Source: an uncultured Neomegalonema sp. (GTDB lineage Bacteria; Pseudomonadota; Alphaproteobacteria; Rhodobacterales; Rhodobacteraceae). From it: a stretch of 47,473 bases of DNA. Both the position numbers and the translations under genes were made by a program. Location of the stretch: positions 1-47,473 of the forward strand of contig CALFFK010000106.1 in assembly GCA_937957975.1 (NCBI GenBank), read 5' to 3'. Shown one piece after another: positions 1 through 8,862 of the stretch. The first letter of the stretch is position 1. Each line of letters opens with the position of its first letter. The notes beneath the pieces were generated by a model. It saw nothing but the letters and a program-made list of their open reading frames with translations. It was not told where the DNA came from and searched no databases.

Positions 1-1
1 T

Positions 2-1258
2 TCGGGCCGGTCAGGCGAGGTCTTTACCGCCGCCGCACTGGCCCTGGTGATCGGCACGTCGATGTTGATGACGATTGTTGGTCTTTCCCCTGCGCTCGGT
101 GCGTTCCTTGCGGGGATGGTCCTGTCGGGCAGTGAATACCGGCATCAACTCGAAAGCGACATCGCGCCGTTCAAGGGATTGCTGCTTGGCATCTTCTTTG
201 TCACGGTTGGGGCAGGCGTTGATTTCGAATTACTGTTCAGCAAGCCGTTTTTTATACTTGGAGTGGCTTTCCTTGTAATTGCAATCAAGGCGTGTGTTTT
301 GGCCGTTCTTGCCATCGGATCACGGTTCCGGGCGCGTGATGCGTGGCTGTTTTCCCTCTCTCTGCCACAGGGGGGAGAGTTCGGGTTCGTGTTGCTCGCT
401 CTCGCAGTGTCCATTGGCGCATTGCCGACGGATATTGCCCAACTCACGACGCTCGTGATTGCCCTGACGATGTTCCTGACGCCGATCCTCTTCACCCTTT
501 ACGAGAAAGTCATTGATCCGCGTCTTGGCCCCGGCAAGGCCGTGGCGCAGGAGGCGGATACCATTGACCATGAAGGCGCGGTGATTATCGCCGGAATTGG
601 CAGGTTTGGTCAGATTGTCGATAGGTTGCTGCGGTCTGACGGCATCGAAACAGTTGTGCTGGATCAGGATGCGCGCCAGATCGATACCCTGCGACGTTTT
701 GGTGTGCGTGCCTATTACGGCGATGCCTCACGCATGTCGTTGCTTGAAGCAGCAGGGATCGAGCAGTCGAGGGTCTTTGTCGCTGCCTTTCGTGACACCA
801 ATCAACAGGTGCGCATGATCGAGGATGTTCGCCGCCGTTGGCCCCATGTCCATATCATTGCCCGTGCAACCGACAGGAACTCTGCCTATCGCATTTCGGC
901 GGCAGGGGCGCATACAGTCGTGCGTGAGATGTTGGCGGGGTCCATCGAGGCGGGGCGCAAGGCGCTTGAGCAGGTCGGTACACACCCGTATCGCGCGGAG
1001 GGCATTGCCCGTGCCTTTCGCAGGCATGACGATGAAACCTTCGAAGTGCTGCGCGATATGTGGACCGAAGATTTCCTGAATGACCCGGATTACATGAACC
1101 GATCCCGTGAACGATCCGAAGATCTGAGCGACATTCTGCGCTCGGATTTCTCGCAAGCCCCGGAAACGGACGATTGGGCCTTGCAGGCCGCCGAACGTTT
1201 TGACCGGGACGAGGGCGAGGCTGACGAAGAGGACAAGCCCACAGTCGTAAAAGAATAG
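2..1258 (+). CDS. Kef-type K+/H+ antiporter (CPA2), C-terminal part, 5'-truncated by window
   Basis: This is the distal half of a monovalent cation:proton antiporter of the CPA2/KefB-KefC class, an inner-membrane protein. The frame is open to the first bases of the window, so the true start lies upstream; the GTG at 47 is internal. The visible part starts inside the membrane domain with hydrophobic helices and motifs such as LPQGGEFGFV. A cytoplasmic RCK/TrkA-N domain follows, with the Rossmann motif GIGRFG and the aspartate-ended second strand VVLDQD. The family uses this domain to gate K+ efflux by nucleotide or thiol ligands. The C-terminus is acidic and hydrophilic. The next gene starts 7 bp downstream on the same strand, so co-transcription is likely. 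Family assignment is firm; the KefB/KefC/YbaL subtype cannot be decided from the fragment. Confidence 0.9.
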   Translation, partial: SGRSGEVFTAAALALVIGTSMLMTIVGLSPALGAFLAGMVLSGSEYRHQLESDIAPFKGLLLGIFFVTVGAGVDFELLFSKPFFILGVAFLVIAIKACVLAVLAIGSRFRARDAWLFSLSLPQGGEFGFVLLALAVSIGALPTDIAQLTTLVIALTMFLTPILFTLYEKVIDPRLGPGKAVAQEADTIDHEGAVIIAGIGRFGQIVDRLLRSDGIETVVLDQDARQIDTLRRFGVRAYYGDASRMSLLEAAGIEQSRVFVAAFRDTNQQVRMIEDVRRRWPHVHIIARATDRNSAYRISAAGAHTVVREMLAGSIEAGRKALEQVGTHPYRAEGIARAFRRHDDETFEVLRDMWTEDFLNDPDYMNRSRERSEDLSDILRSDFSQAPETDDWALQAAERFDRDEGEADEEDKPTVVKE

Positions 1259-1265
1259 GGAGAGC

Positions 1266-2789
1266 ATGATGAGCGGACCGCGCGTAGCCTTGCTGGGAAT
1301 GATCCTCGAATCGAACCGTTTTGCGAAGCCTGCCGGACGCTCTGATTTCGACAGTCTGACGTGGCTTGAGGGCGAGGCGCTGATGGCCGGGACGCGCAGG
1401 GCGGCCCCCTCCCTTGCAACAGAGTTTGCGGCTTTTGTCGCCGCGATGGACGCGACCGGGCCCTGGCAATCCGTGCCATGTCTTTTGGCAGCGAGCCATC
1501 CTGCGGGGCCGGTCGAGCGTGCGGTTTTTGAGGAAGTGATTGAGCGCAATACCCGGCTTCTGCGCGAGGCAGGGCCGGTTGATGCCGTGTATATCTGCAA
1601 TCATGGTGCAATGGTCGCTGAACATGAGGACGACCCCGATGGCGCGTTGATCGCACGGGTGCGGCAGGTGGTTGGGCCAAACATACCCATCGTTGTGACG
1701 CTTGATCTGCACGGCAATATCTCGCCGCGCATGGTTTCTGAAAGTGATTTGATCGTTGGTTATCGCACGAATCCCCATGTCGATATGCGTGAAAGGGGAG
1801 AGGAGGCCGCCTTTTCGCTGCGTCGTATTTTGGCCGGGATGGCCCGACCTGAAGCCGTTCTTGTCAAACCGCCCATCGCCCCGGCTTCCGTTACATTGCT
1901 GACGGCAGAGCATCCCTATGGAACATTGATTGATCTGGGCCAGCGATTACAGGCGGAAGCGTCTGGCGCGATCCTCAATGTTTCTGTTTTTGGCAATTTT
2001 ATCTTCGCGGATGTTCCCGATAACGGTCTCTCCATCGTCGTAACTGCGCGCGATGACCGGTCGATTGCAGAAAGGGTTGCAGCCCAGATTGCCCGTCTGG
2101 CCTGGGACATACGGGGCGGTTTTGACCGCACCCTCACATCGGTTGGGCAAGCGGTTCGGTTGGCGCAGGGGGATCGACCTGTGATCTTTTCGGATGCCGG
2201 GGATAATCCCGGTGGGGGAGGATCGGGGCGGACCACCGAACTGCTTGCTGCCCTGTGCAATGCGGGGTGTGAGGGTGTCCTGTACGGCAGTTTCGCTGAT
2301 CCCCAACTTGCGGCAGAGGCCCACGAACGGGGCGTCGGCAAAACCTTTATGGCCCGTTTCAATCGCGCCCGCGCCATGGAGCCCTGGGAAAAATGGGATG
2401 AGCCATTCGAGGCGGAGGCTGAGGTCGTGGCCCTGCATGATGGTGACGTTATTGGGGAGCGCGGCATGACTGCCGGACGCCAATTGCATCTTGGGCCAAG
2501 TGCTGCACTGCGGATCGGGGGTGTCACTGTTATTGTGATTTCGGATCGGACCCAGACTGCTGATCCGGTCTTCTTCACAATGATGGGCTTCGATCCGGGG
2601 AGTGCGCGGGCAATCGTGGTCAAGTCACGCGGGCATTTCCGGGCGGGCTTCGACCACTGGTTTTCGCCTGAACAGGTCTATGAGATTGATACCGGCGGCC
2701 TGACATCGCCTGTTCTGTCCCGCTGGCCCCTGAATCGGGTTCCCCGACCAAGTTATCCGCTTGATTCTGATACGGTTTGGGATATTTGA
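1266..2789 (+). CDS. M81 family metallopeptidase (MlrC-like)
   Basis: This 507-residue protein belongs to the M81 family named after MlrC, the microcystinase-pathway peptidase; relatives in non-degraders are annotated only by family. The N-terminal half carries the conserved segments CNHGAM, LDLHGN and GYRTNPHVD, which supply the His/Asp/Glu metal ligands of this family. The C-terminal half holds the MlrC_C region, with SDAGDNPGGGGSG and the late VVKSRGHFR segment. Length is typical. The start at 1266 is preceded by a GGGAG ribosome site right after the upstream stop codon; the second codon is also ATG. No signal peptide is seen, so it should be cytoplasmic. The natural substrate is unknown; microcystin degradation should not be assumed, because no mlrA or mlrB lies nearby. 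Confidence 0.9.
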   Translation: MMSGPRVALLGMILESNRFAKPAGRSDFDSLTWLEGEALMAGTRRAAPSLATEFAAFVAAMDATGPWQSVPCLLAASHPAGPVERAVFEEVIERNTRLLREAGPVDAVYICNHGAMVAEHEDDPDGALIARVRQVVGPNIPIVVTLDLHGNISPRMVSESDLIVGYRTNPHVDMRERGEEAAFSLRRILAGMARPEAVLVKPPIAPASVTLLTAEHPYGTLIDLGQRLQAEASGAILNVSVFGNFIFADVPDNGLSIVVTARDDRSIAERVAAQIARLAWDIRGGFDRTLTSVGQAVRLAQGDRPVIFSDAGDNPGGGGSGRTTELLAALCNAGCEGVLYGSFADPQLAAEAHERGVGKTFMARFNRARAMEPWEKWDEPFEAEAEVVALHDGDVIGERGMTAGRQLHLGPSAALRIGGVTVIVISDRTQTADPVFFTMMGFDPGSARAIVVKSRGHFRAGFDHWFSPEQVYEIDTGGLTSPVLSRWPLNRVPRPSYPLDSDTVWDI

Positions 2790-2815
2790 TCCCAACTGGA
2801 CAAGCGCCGTGTTGA

Positions 2816-2842
2816 TGCCCGGTTTTCCCGGTGATCCGGGCA
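2816..2842 (+). terminator. possible weak stem-loop after the M81 gene
   Basis: A 7-bp perfect stem, TGCCCGG with CCGGGCA, encloses 13 nt about 27 bp after the stop codon. There is no run of T behind it, so intrinsic termination is doubtful. Confidence 0.25.
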
Positions 2843-2939
2843 GGGTAGGGTTTCCCGATAGTATCATTGGTTGAAATCTGCCATGCATGGCAGGGATGCC
2901 GACGATCTGATGCACCAACCCCATGGCCCGGAACCTCGT

Positions 2940-3869
2940 ATGAGCGACGCTACCCAAGAGGTATATCCTTACCCGGTCTTCGTTCTCTGGTCGGTGGTTT
3001 TCGTCATTGGCGTGTTATGGGGTGGCTCTCAGCTTCTCTCGAAACTGGCGGTTTCCACGGGGCATGATCCTACAGGCGTTGCGCTTGTCTCCGCGATCAT
3101 TGCCGTCATCCTGATGAGTGCGATTTGCCTTTTTCGTGGGTCGCGGTTGCCCCTGTCGCGGCGCGCGATCTTCTTTTACACTGCCTGCGGTATCTTCGGG
3201 GCGGCCCTGCCGAGTACGCTGAATTACACCATCATCAGCTATCTGCCTGTTGGTGTCGTCTCCATCCTGATTGCGGGCGTGCCGATGCTGACACTGCTGC
3301 TCGGCTGGTTGCTTGGGCGCGAGCGGCTCTCCATGGGCAAGGTTGCGGGGATCGTCATGGGGGGCGGTGCTGTCGTGCTGATCGCCGCCCCCGATGCCGC
3401 CTTGCCGGGGAGCGGCATGACCCTCTGGGTGCTGCTGGGGCTTGTGATCTCGCTGTGCTATGCCATTGAAAATATGGTCATCGACATTACCGCTCCAGCG
3501 GGAGCCGATGCGATTACCCTGATGACCGGCATGAGTTGGGCGGCTCTGGTTCTGTTGCTGCCTGTTGTCTGGATGCGCGATGGCTGGATCGACATGGCGG
3601 CCCTCGGCATGGCCGAGCAATCAATCATCGGCGTCAGCCTGATTCACCTTTTTTGCTACACAGGTTTCGTCTGGTTGATTGGCAAGGCTGGCCCGGTCTT
3701 TGCGGCCCAGATCGGCTATGTCGTCACCATAGCGGGGGTTTTCTGGGGGATGGCAATCCTCGGCGAGCGCCATTCAGGCATTGTCTGGCTTTCTCTCATT
3801 CTGATGATTGCCGGAATGATGTTGGTACAGCCTCGCCGTGAAAGCGATCAATGGGAACAGGGCGGTTGA
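2940..3869 (+). CDS. DMT superfamily (EamA) transporter
   Basis: This roughly 309-residue integral membrane protein has the two-repeat EamA architecture with about ten hydrophobic helices. The first helix opens with FVLWSVVFVIGVLWGGSQ and the end of repeat 1 carries the typical small-residue stretch GVPMLTLLLGWLLGRERLS. DMT proteins export or import small metabolites; the substrate cannot be read from the sequence. The start is uncertain: ATG codons at 2883 and 2910 and a TTG at 2871 are in frame. I prefer 2940 because it leaves a short cytoplasmic N-terminus before helix 1, although its ribosome site is weak. It lies directly upstream of the HisD-like/SDR pair on the same strand and could serve that pathway, which is only inference. 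Confidence 0.85.
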   Translation: MSDATQEVYPYPVFVLWSVVFVIGVLWGGSQLLSKLAVSTGHDPTGVALVSAIIAVILMSAICLFRGSRLPLSRRAIFFYTACGIFGAALPSTLNYTIISYLPVGVVSILIAGVPMLTLLLGWLLGRERLSMGKVAGIVMGGGAVVLIAAPDAALPGSGMTLWVLLGLVISLCYAIENMVIDITAPAGADAITLMTGMSWAALVLLLPVVWMRDGWIDMAALGMAEQSIIGVSLIHLFCYTGFVWLIGKAGPVFAAQIGYVVTIAGVFWGMAILGERHSGIVWLSLILMIAGMMLVQPRRESDQWEQGG

Positions 3870-3930
3870 CCTTTCCTGCGTAATTGCGATCCGGCTTTAA
3901 TGCGGTACGCTCTGAATTAACTTTGGACGA

Positions 3931-3950
3931 CCCCGGATGCCGGGGACCGT
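3931..3950 (+). terminator. short GC hairpin between the EamA and HisD-like genes
   Basis: CCCCGG and CCGGGG form a 6-bp stem around a 3-nt loop, followed by ACCGTTTTA. It could end the transporter transcript. The hairpin sits 28 bp before the next start codon, and an in-frame ATG at 3937 falls in its loop. Confidence 0.3.
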
Positions 3951-3972
3951 TTTACGACAGCGGAGACCCCTC

Positions 3973-5304
3973 ATGCCCATCCACCACCTTAAATCCGGCA
4001 AACCCGAATCCGAACGCGCCGATGATGACGCAAGGACGCGCGCGGTTGTCGAAGCGACCCTTGCGGATATTGACGCCCGTGGTGATGTGGCTGTGCGTGA
4101 GTTGAGCGAGAGATTCGACAAATACACCCCTGCCTCTTTCCGCTTGTCTGATGACGATATTGCCGCCCTGATGAACCGTGTCTCTGCCCAGGAGATGCAC
4201 GACCTGAAATTCGCGCAGGAACAAGTTCGTGCTTTTGCACAGGCCCAGCGCGATTCGATGCTGGATATAGAGGTGGAAACTCGCCCTGGCGTTATCCTCG
4301 GCCACAAGCATATCCCCGTGCAATCTGTCGGCTGCTATGTCCCCGGCGGCAAGTTCCCCATGGTGGCCTCTGCCCATATGTCCGTCACCACCGCGAGCGT
4401 GGCCAAAGTCCCGCGTATCATCGCCTGTACGCCCCCTTTCAGGGGTGAGCCGAACGCCGCCGCCATTGCCGCCATGCATCTGGGTGGTGCGCAGGACATC
4501 TATGTACTGGGCGGTATACAAGCCGTCGGTGCCATGGCCCTTGGCACTGAAACCATTGACCCTGTTCATATGCTGATTGGTCCCGGTAATGCCTTTGTGG
4601 CGGAAGCCAAGCGACAGCTTTTCGGGCGTGTCGGAATTGATCTTTTCGCCGGACCCACCGAGACGATGGTGATTGCCGATGACACTGTGGATGCCGAACT
4701 CGTTGCCACGGACCTGCTGGGGCAGGCCGAGCACGGCTACAACTCCCCCGCCGCTCTCATCACCACCTCGCGCAAGCTGGCCGAGGCGACATTGGCCGAA
4801 ATCGACCGTCTTCTGGAAATCCTGCCCACGCGGGAAACAGCGGGTGCAAGCTGGCGTGATTATGGCGATGTGATTCTCTGCGATACGTATGAGGAGATGC
4901 TCGCGGTGGCCGACGATATGGCTTACGAGCATGTGCAAGTGATGACTGATCGTGACGATTGGTTCCTCGAACACATGACCTGCTATGGCGCGCTGTTTCT
5001 TGGCCCTCGCACCAACGTGGCCAATGGGGATAAGGTGATCGGCACCAACCACACCCTGCCCACCCGCAAGGCAGGGCGCTATACGGGCGGCCTCTGGGTT
5101 GGCAAGTATTTGAAGACTCATAGCTACCAGCGCATTATCACGGATGAAGCCGCCGCCGAGATCGGATCTTATGGTTCGCGCCTGTGTATGCTTGAGGGCT
5201 TCGTCGGCCATGCCGAACAATGCAATGTGAGGGTCCGTCGCTATGGCGGCGTGAACGTGCCCTATGGCGAGGGTGCGCCGGTACAGAAGGGGGCAGGGGC
5301 ATGA
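3973..5304 (+). CDS. HisD-family dehydrogenase, probably sulfopropanediol 3-dehydrogenase (HpsN-like)
   Basis: This 443-residue NAD-dependent enzyme belongs to the histidinol dehydrogenase family. The Zn ligands and catalytic pair of the family are present: Gln251 and His254 in QAEHG, Glu319-His320 in YEHVQ, Asp353 in [10 protein letters not shown], and Glu408/His413 in EGFVGHAEQ. The segment [16 protein letters not shown] differs from the usual HisD stretch and matches what I recall of the HpsN clade, which oxidises 2,3-dihydroxypropane-1-sulfonate (DHPS) to sulfolactate. No other his gene is nearby, and the following SDR gene overlaps its stop by 4 bp, as expected if a second dehydrogenase works with it. 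The start at 3973 has GGAG 8 bp upstream. An extra in-frame ATG at 3937 lacks a ribosome site. HisD-like family membership is certain; the HpsN role is inferred. Confidence 0.85.
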   Translation: MPIHHLKSGKPESERADDDARTRAVVEATLADIDARGDVAVRELSERFDKYTPASFRLSDDDIAALMNRVSAQEMHDLKFAQEQVRAFAQAQRDSMLDIEVETRPGVILGHKHIPVQSVGCYVPGGKFPMVASAHMSVTTASVAKVPRIIACTPPFRGEPNAAAIAAMHLGGAQDIYVLGGIQAVGAMALGTETIDPVHMLIGPGNAFVAEAKRQLFGRVGIDLFAGPTETMVIADDTVDAELVATDLLGQAEHGYNSPAALITTSRKLAEATLAEIDRLLEILPTRETAGASWRDYGDVILCDTYEEMLAVADDMAYEHVQVMTDRDDWFLEHMTCYGALFLGPRTNVANGDKVIGTNHTLPTRKAGRYTGGLWVGKYLKTHSYQRIITDEAAAEIGSYGSRLCMLEGFVGHAEQCNVRVRRYGGVNVPYGEGAPVQKGAGA

Positions 5305-6065
5305 AGCTCCCCCACACTCCCTCCTTCCGTCTCGACAATCGCCGCGCCCTCGTCGCGGGCGCATCTTCCGGTATTGGCCTTGGATGCGCCGTCGCGTTGG
5401 CGGAGGCCGGGGCGCATGTTACGTTATCAGCACGGCGACAGGATAAGCTTGAAGAAGTTGCCGCCGCCTTTGAAGCCAAAGGGTGGGGCGTGGATATTCT
5501 GCCCCTTGATGTTGCCGATACCGATGCTGTCCGCGATGCCCTTGCCGCTCGCGATTCCTATGATGTGCTGGTCAATTCAGCGGGCCTTGCGATTCATTCT
5601 CCCGCGACCGTGACCGACCCCGCCGATTACGACCGCGTCACTGACCTTAACACCAGGGGGGCGTATTTCCTTCTCCGCGAGGTTGCAAAACGCCTGATTG
5701 ACGAAGGGAAACCCGGCTCCCTGATGACCATCTCATCCCAGATGGCCCATGTGGGAGGTATCGAACGCGCGGTCTATTGCGCCTCCAAACACGCGGTTGA
5801 GGGCATGACCAAGGCCATGGCCATCGAATGGGGACCGCACAGGATTCGCGTTAATACCATTTGCCCCACCTTCATTCGCACGCCACTGACTGAACCTACT
5901 TTTGATAACCCTGAACGGGTTGCGTGGATCAGGGAAAAGATCAAATTGGGCCGTACGGGCGAGGTGGAAGACATCATGGGCGCGACGGTCTTTTTGGCTT
6001 CTGACGCCTCCGCTCTCGTCACAGGAACGTCCCTGCTTGTGGACGGTGGTTGGACGGCAGATTGA
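5301..6065 (+). CDS. SDR family oxidoreductase (possible HpsO-type DHPS dehydrogenase)
   Basis: This 254-residue classical short-chain dehydrogenase has the cofactor motif GASSGIG, the NSAG motif and the catalytic pair YCASK after the ISS serine. The end [10 protein letters not shown] is typical of the 3-oxoacyl reductase/gluconate-5-dehydrogenase branch. The start ATG overlaps the stop of the HisD-like gene (ATGA), which implies translational coupling and a shared pathway. In DHPS-degrading bacteria, HpsN works with the dehydrogenases HpsO and HpsP, and an SDR next to an HpsN-like gene fits that arrangement. The exact substrate is inference. FabG or a polyol dehydrogenase are the alternatives. 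Confidence 0.88.
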   Translation: MKLPHTPSFRLDNRRALVAGASSGIGLGCAVALAEAGAHVTLSARRQDKLEEVAAAFEAKGWGVDILPLDVADTDAVRDALAARDSYDVLVNSAGLAIHSPATVTDPADYDRVTDLNTRGAYFLLREVAKRLIDEGKPGSLMTISSQMAHVGGIERAVYCASKHAVEGMTKAMAIEWGPHRIRVNTICPTFIRTPLTEPTFDNPERVAWIREKIKLGRTGEVEDIMGATVFLASDASALVTGTSLLVDGGWTAD

Positions 6066-6150
6066 CGGATTGAGTGCGTCATTCCTTCCTGTGTCTGCAA
6101 GCATTTGAAAAGTAAGATAAATCTTCTTTATGGATCACTGCACCCATCGC

Positions 6151-6179
6151 TTGACACCCTCACAACCTCTGCATATGTT
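6151..6179 (+). promoter_or_regulatory. sigma-70-type promoter for the F0 ATP synthase operon
   Basis: A perfect TTGACA (6151-6156) is followed after 17 bp by TATGTT (6174-6179). It lies about 55 bp before the atpI start, in the 169-bp gap after the SDR gene. It is the only strong promoter-like pair seen in that gap. Confidence 0.6.
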
Positions 6180-6234
6180 GCGCCCGATTTCGCTGCGCAT
6201 TCTGTGCATCAAAGCGGTTTTCAGGAGTTGAGAC

Positions 6235-6591
6235 ATGGCCGATATGCGGCCCGGTTCGCCAAAGGGTGACAGGGACGCCGCTGGGGAGCGTGAGGCGCTG
6301 GACCGGCTCTCGCGGCGGATAGATGCCGCTCGCGAGGGGATTGATCCACGACCGAACAGATCCCTTGGTAAGTATCAGGGCTTGTCCATCGCCTGGCGCA
6401 TGGTGCTGGAACTCGTTATCGGTTGCGGCTTTGGCGCTGCAATTGGATACGCGGTAGACGAAGTTGCGGGCACTGGCCCGTTGTTCCTTGCGGTGTTTGG
6501 CCTTTTGGGCTTTGCCGCAGGGGTAAAGACGATGATGGCCTCCGCGCAGCAAATGCAGCGCAAACGGAATGAGGGAGACGGCCTTGGCTAG
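6235..6591 (+). CDS. atpI: F0F1 ATP synthase assembly protein AtpI
   Basis: This 118-residue protein has a charged cytoplasmic N-terminus of about 50 residues and then two hydrophobic helices, the second reading FLAVFGLLGFAAGV. That layout is the AtpI/AtpQ family, which helps assemble the c-ring and is thought to assist Mg2+ handling. In alphaproteobacteria this gene leads the separate F0 operon, as here. AGGAG stands 7-8 bp before the ATG. The stop codon overlaps the probable TTG start of atpB. Confidence 0.9.
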   Translation: MADMRPGSPKGDRDAAGEREALDRLSRRIDAAREGIDPRPNRSLGKYQGLSIAWRMVLELVIGCGFGAAIGYAVDEVAGTGPLFLAVFGLLGFAAGVKTMMASAQQMQRKRNEGDGLG

Positions 6592-7339
6592 CAGTGCAGA
6601 CGGTGAGGGCGGCCTCAACATCCATCCGATGGATCAGTTCATCATCAAGGACTGGATTCCAATCGACCTAGGGTTCGTTGACCTGTCATTCACGAATTCG
6701 GCCTTTTTTGCGTTTCTTGCGGTCGGGCTTGTCAGCCTGTTCCTCTGGACGGCGATGAGCGGCTCCTCGTTGGTGCCGAGCCGGATGCAGTCGATGGCCG
6801 AGGGTATCTACGAATTCGTGCGCAACATGGTGCGCGATTCCTGTGGTGAAGCGGGGATGAAATACTTCCCTTATATCTTCACGCTGTTCCTCTTTATCCT
6901 TGCTTGTAACCTGCTTGGGATGCTGCCGTATTCGTTCACTGTGACGAGCCATTTTGCCGTAACGGTCTTCCTTGCGCTTTCGGTCTTCATCACCGTGACG
7001 ATGATTGGCTTTATGCGCCATGGCATGAATTTTCTATCTTTCTTCTGGCCCATGGACGCCCCGGCGGTTATGCGACCTGTTCTCGCGATCATTGAGGTCA
7101 TTTCCTACTTTGTGCGTCCGGTCAGCCATTCGATTCGCCTCGGCGCGAACATGATGGCCGGTCACGCGGTTCTGAAGGTGTTTGCAGGGTTCGTTGGTGC
7201 CATGGGCGTCTTCGGCGTACTGCCGATCCTTGCTATCACGGGCGTTACGGCGCTCGAATTTCTTGTCGCGGTTATTCAGGCGTATGTCTTCGCCATTCTG
7301 ACCTGCGTCTATCTCCACGACGCGTTGCACATGCACTAA
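6584..7339 (+). CDS. atpB: F0F1 ATP synthase subunit a
   Basis: Subunit a forms the proton half-channels of the membrane F0 sector against the c-ring. The 251-residue sequence has the family hallmarks: the N-terminal HPMDQF, the conserved helix [14 protein letters not shown] with the essential arginine, and the C-terminal [17 protein letters not shown] chose TTG at 6584 because AGGGAG lies 7 bp upstream and the protein then begins ASSADGEGG, like relatives. An in-frame ATG at 6569 has no ribosome site, and the next ATG at 6629 would remove conserved residues. The chosen start overlaps the atpI stop by 8 bp. Confidence 0.93.
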   Translation: MASSADGEGGLNIHPMDQFIIKDWIPIDLGFVDLSFTNSAFFAFLAVGLVSLFLWTAMSGSSLVPSRMQSMAEGIYEFVRNMVRDSCGEAGMKYFPYIFTLFLFILACNLLGMLPYSFTVTSHFAVTVFLALSVFITVTMIGFMRHGMNFLSFFWPMDAPAVMRPVLAIIEVISYFVRPVSHSIRLGANMMAGHAVLKVFAGFVGAMGVFGVLPILAITGVTALEFLVAVIQAYVFAILTCVYLHDALHMH

Positions 7340-7391
7340 TGCGTGTGCGCGCATCTATCTTACAGCCATTCCAACCAAAAGGAGCTTCACC

Positions 7392-7628
7392 ATGGAAGGC
7401 GATATCGGAAACATGGGTCAATACATCGGCGCGGGCCTCGCATGCATCGGCATGGGTGGCGCAGGTATCGGTGTGGGCCACGTTGCGGGGAACTTCCTCT
7501 CTGGCGCGCTCCGCAATCCGGCTGCTGCACAGGAGCAGACTGCTACCCTGTTTATCGGCATCGCATTTGCCGAAGCACTGGGTATTTTCAGCTTCCTCGT
7601 CGCACTTCTCCTTCTCTTCGCTGTCTGA
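7392..7628 (+). CDS. atpE: F0F1 ATP synthase subunit c
   Basis: This 78-residue proteolipid has two helices joined by the polar loop [11 protein letters not shown], and it carries the essential proton-binding glutamate in [13 protein letters not shown]. Many copies form the rotating c-ring in the inner membrane. The Gly-rich first helix ([15 protein letters not shown]) is typical of alphaproteobacteria. AAAGGAG sits 9 bp before the ATG, a strong ribosome site that suits the high copy number needed. Confidence 0.96.
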   Translation: MEGDIGNMGQYIGAGLACIGMGGAGIGVGHVAGNFLSGALRNPAAAQEQTATLFIGIAFAEALGIFSFLVALLLLFAV

Positions 7629-7705
7629 GTTAAGCGAAGCGATAGATACAAAAGGGCAGGGCGTTCATCGCCCGTCCTTGATCCTTATGTGATGGGAGGC
7701 CGTAG

Positions 7706-8263
7706 ATGGCATCGTCCGCTACCGATTCCGACGCTGCTGCCCATGGGGGCGAGCAAGCCGTAGGGATGCCGCAGCTCGATTTCGACACCTGGGCATCCCA
7801 AATTTTCTGGGCAGCCCTAGCACTTGTGCTGCTTTATCAAATCCTTGCCAAGAAGATTATGCCCCGCATCGCGGGCGCATTGGAAGATCGGCATCATGCT
7901 ATTGCAGGTGATCTCGATTCCGCTTCTACCCTCAAGGCCAAGGCCGAGGAAGCGCAAGGTGCTTACCAAAAAGCCCTCTCTGACGCGAAAGCCCGCGCCC
8001 ATGAGATTGCCGAGAAAAATCGTGCCGAACTGAACGTGCAGATCGCCGAGGCCAACGAAAAGGCCGAGGCCGAGATTGCCGCGCGCACCGCCGAAGGCGA
8101 GGAACGCATCGCTGCAATTCGTGCCGAAGCCACCGCCAATGCCCGCGAAGTTGCTGGCGAAACGGCGAAAGCCATTGTCGATAAACTCGCTCCCGGCAGT
8201 GCCGACCCCTCCGCTATCTCCGCCGCTGTCGAGCGCGCGCTTGCCGAGAGAGGAATGGTCTGA
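7706..8263 (+). CDS. atpX: F0F1 ATP synthase subunit b'
   Basis: This 185-residue protein has a polar N-terminus, a single membrane helix (IFWAALALVLLYQILA) and a long Ala/Glu/Lys-rich coiled coil. It is the b' subunit that pairs with b to form the peripheral stalk, a duplication found in photosynthetic bacteria and alphaproteobacteria. A GGGAGG site lies just upstream of the start. The stop codon TGA shares one base with the ATG of atpF, so the two stalk subunits are translationally coupled. Confidence 0.93.
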   Translation: MASSATDSDAAAHGGEQAVGMPQLDFDTWASQIFWAALALVLLYQILAKKIMPRIAGALEDRHHAIAGDLDSASTLKAKAEEAQGAYQKALSDAKARAHEIAEKNRAELNVQIAEANEKAEAEIAARTAEGEERIAAIRAEATANAREVAGETAKAIVDKLAPGSADPSAISAAVERALAERGMV

Positions 8264-8742
8264 TGGATACCAATATCGCCGTTGCGATTGGCTTCTTACT
8301 CTTCTTTGCCATCGTTTTTTACTACAAGGTGCCGTCGAAGGTTGGTGGGATGCTGGATGCTCGCGCCAACCGGATTCGTGACCAGCTTGAAGAGGCCCGG
8401 CAGGCGAAGGAAGAAGCGCAGACGCTTCTTGCATCCTTTGAACGAAAGCAAGCCGACGTTCAGCGCGAAGCCGATGAAATCGTCAAGCGCGCCAAGGCCG
8501 AGGCCACTGCCGCCTCCGAACAGGCACAGGTTGATCTGGAGCAATCCATCGCCCGCAAACTGCGCGCTGCCGAAGACCGGATTGCCCAAGCCGAAGCCAG
8601 TGCAACCCGCGAAGTGCGTAATGCTGCCGCTGCTGCCGCTACCGCTGCGGCACGGGAGGCAATTGGTGGTGGTCTGTCCGATGACCGTGCCGGTACAATG
8701 CTGGATGATGGTATTGCTATGATTGGTTCACGCCTTAACTGA
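8263..8742 (+). CDS. atpF: F0F1 ATP synthase subunit b
   Basis: This 159-residue b subunit starts with a short periplasmic tip and one membrane helix (IAVAIGFLLFFAIVFYY), then an amphipathic coiled coil (EARQAKEEAQTLL onward) that reaches F1. It is the last gene of the F0 operon; the F1 genes are not in the window, as usual for this bacterial class. A rho-independent terminator follows 35 bp after the stop. Confidence 0.94.
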   Translation: MDTNIAVAIGFLLFFAIVFYYKVPSKVGGMLDARANRIRDQLEEARQAKEEAQTLLASFERKQADVQREADEIVKRAKAEATAASEQAQVDLEQSIARKLRAAEDRIAQAEASATREVRNAAAAAATAAAREAIGGGLSDDRAGTMLDDGIAMIGSRLN

Positions 8743-8776
8743 GAATTTTCTTCGCACACTACCGAAATAAACTGAA

Positions 8777-8813
8777 ACGCCGCTTCAATTTCTGGAGCGG
8801 CGTCTTCTTTTCT
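8777..8813 (+). terminator. rho-independent terminator of the F0 operon
   Basis: ACGCCGCT (8777-8784) and AGCGGCGT (8796-8803) make a perfect 8-bp stem with an 11-nt loop, followed by a pyrimidine tract rich in T. Confidence 0.75.
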
Positions 8814-8862
8814 ATGGCGGTCTTCGGTATTCTTGCACGATCTTCCCACCAAAGGCGTTCCA

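Noticed and set aside
855..1913. 352-codon minus-strand open frame across the Kef and M81 genes
   Set aside because: It spans the junction of two convincing plus-strand genes and has no plausible start signals or family match.
1266..2789. Microcystin degradation gene mlrC
   Set aside because: Only the family matches; mlrA, mlrB and mlrD are absent, and M81 homologues are widespread in bacteria that do not degrade microcystin.
3952..5364. 470-codon open frame on the minus strand opposite the HisD-like gene
   Set aside because: It mirrors a clear enzyme gene, has no ribosome site or recognisable domain, and is Gly/His/Arg-rich as expected from antisense GC-rich DNA.
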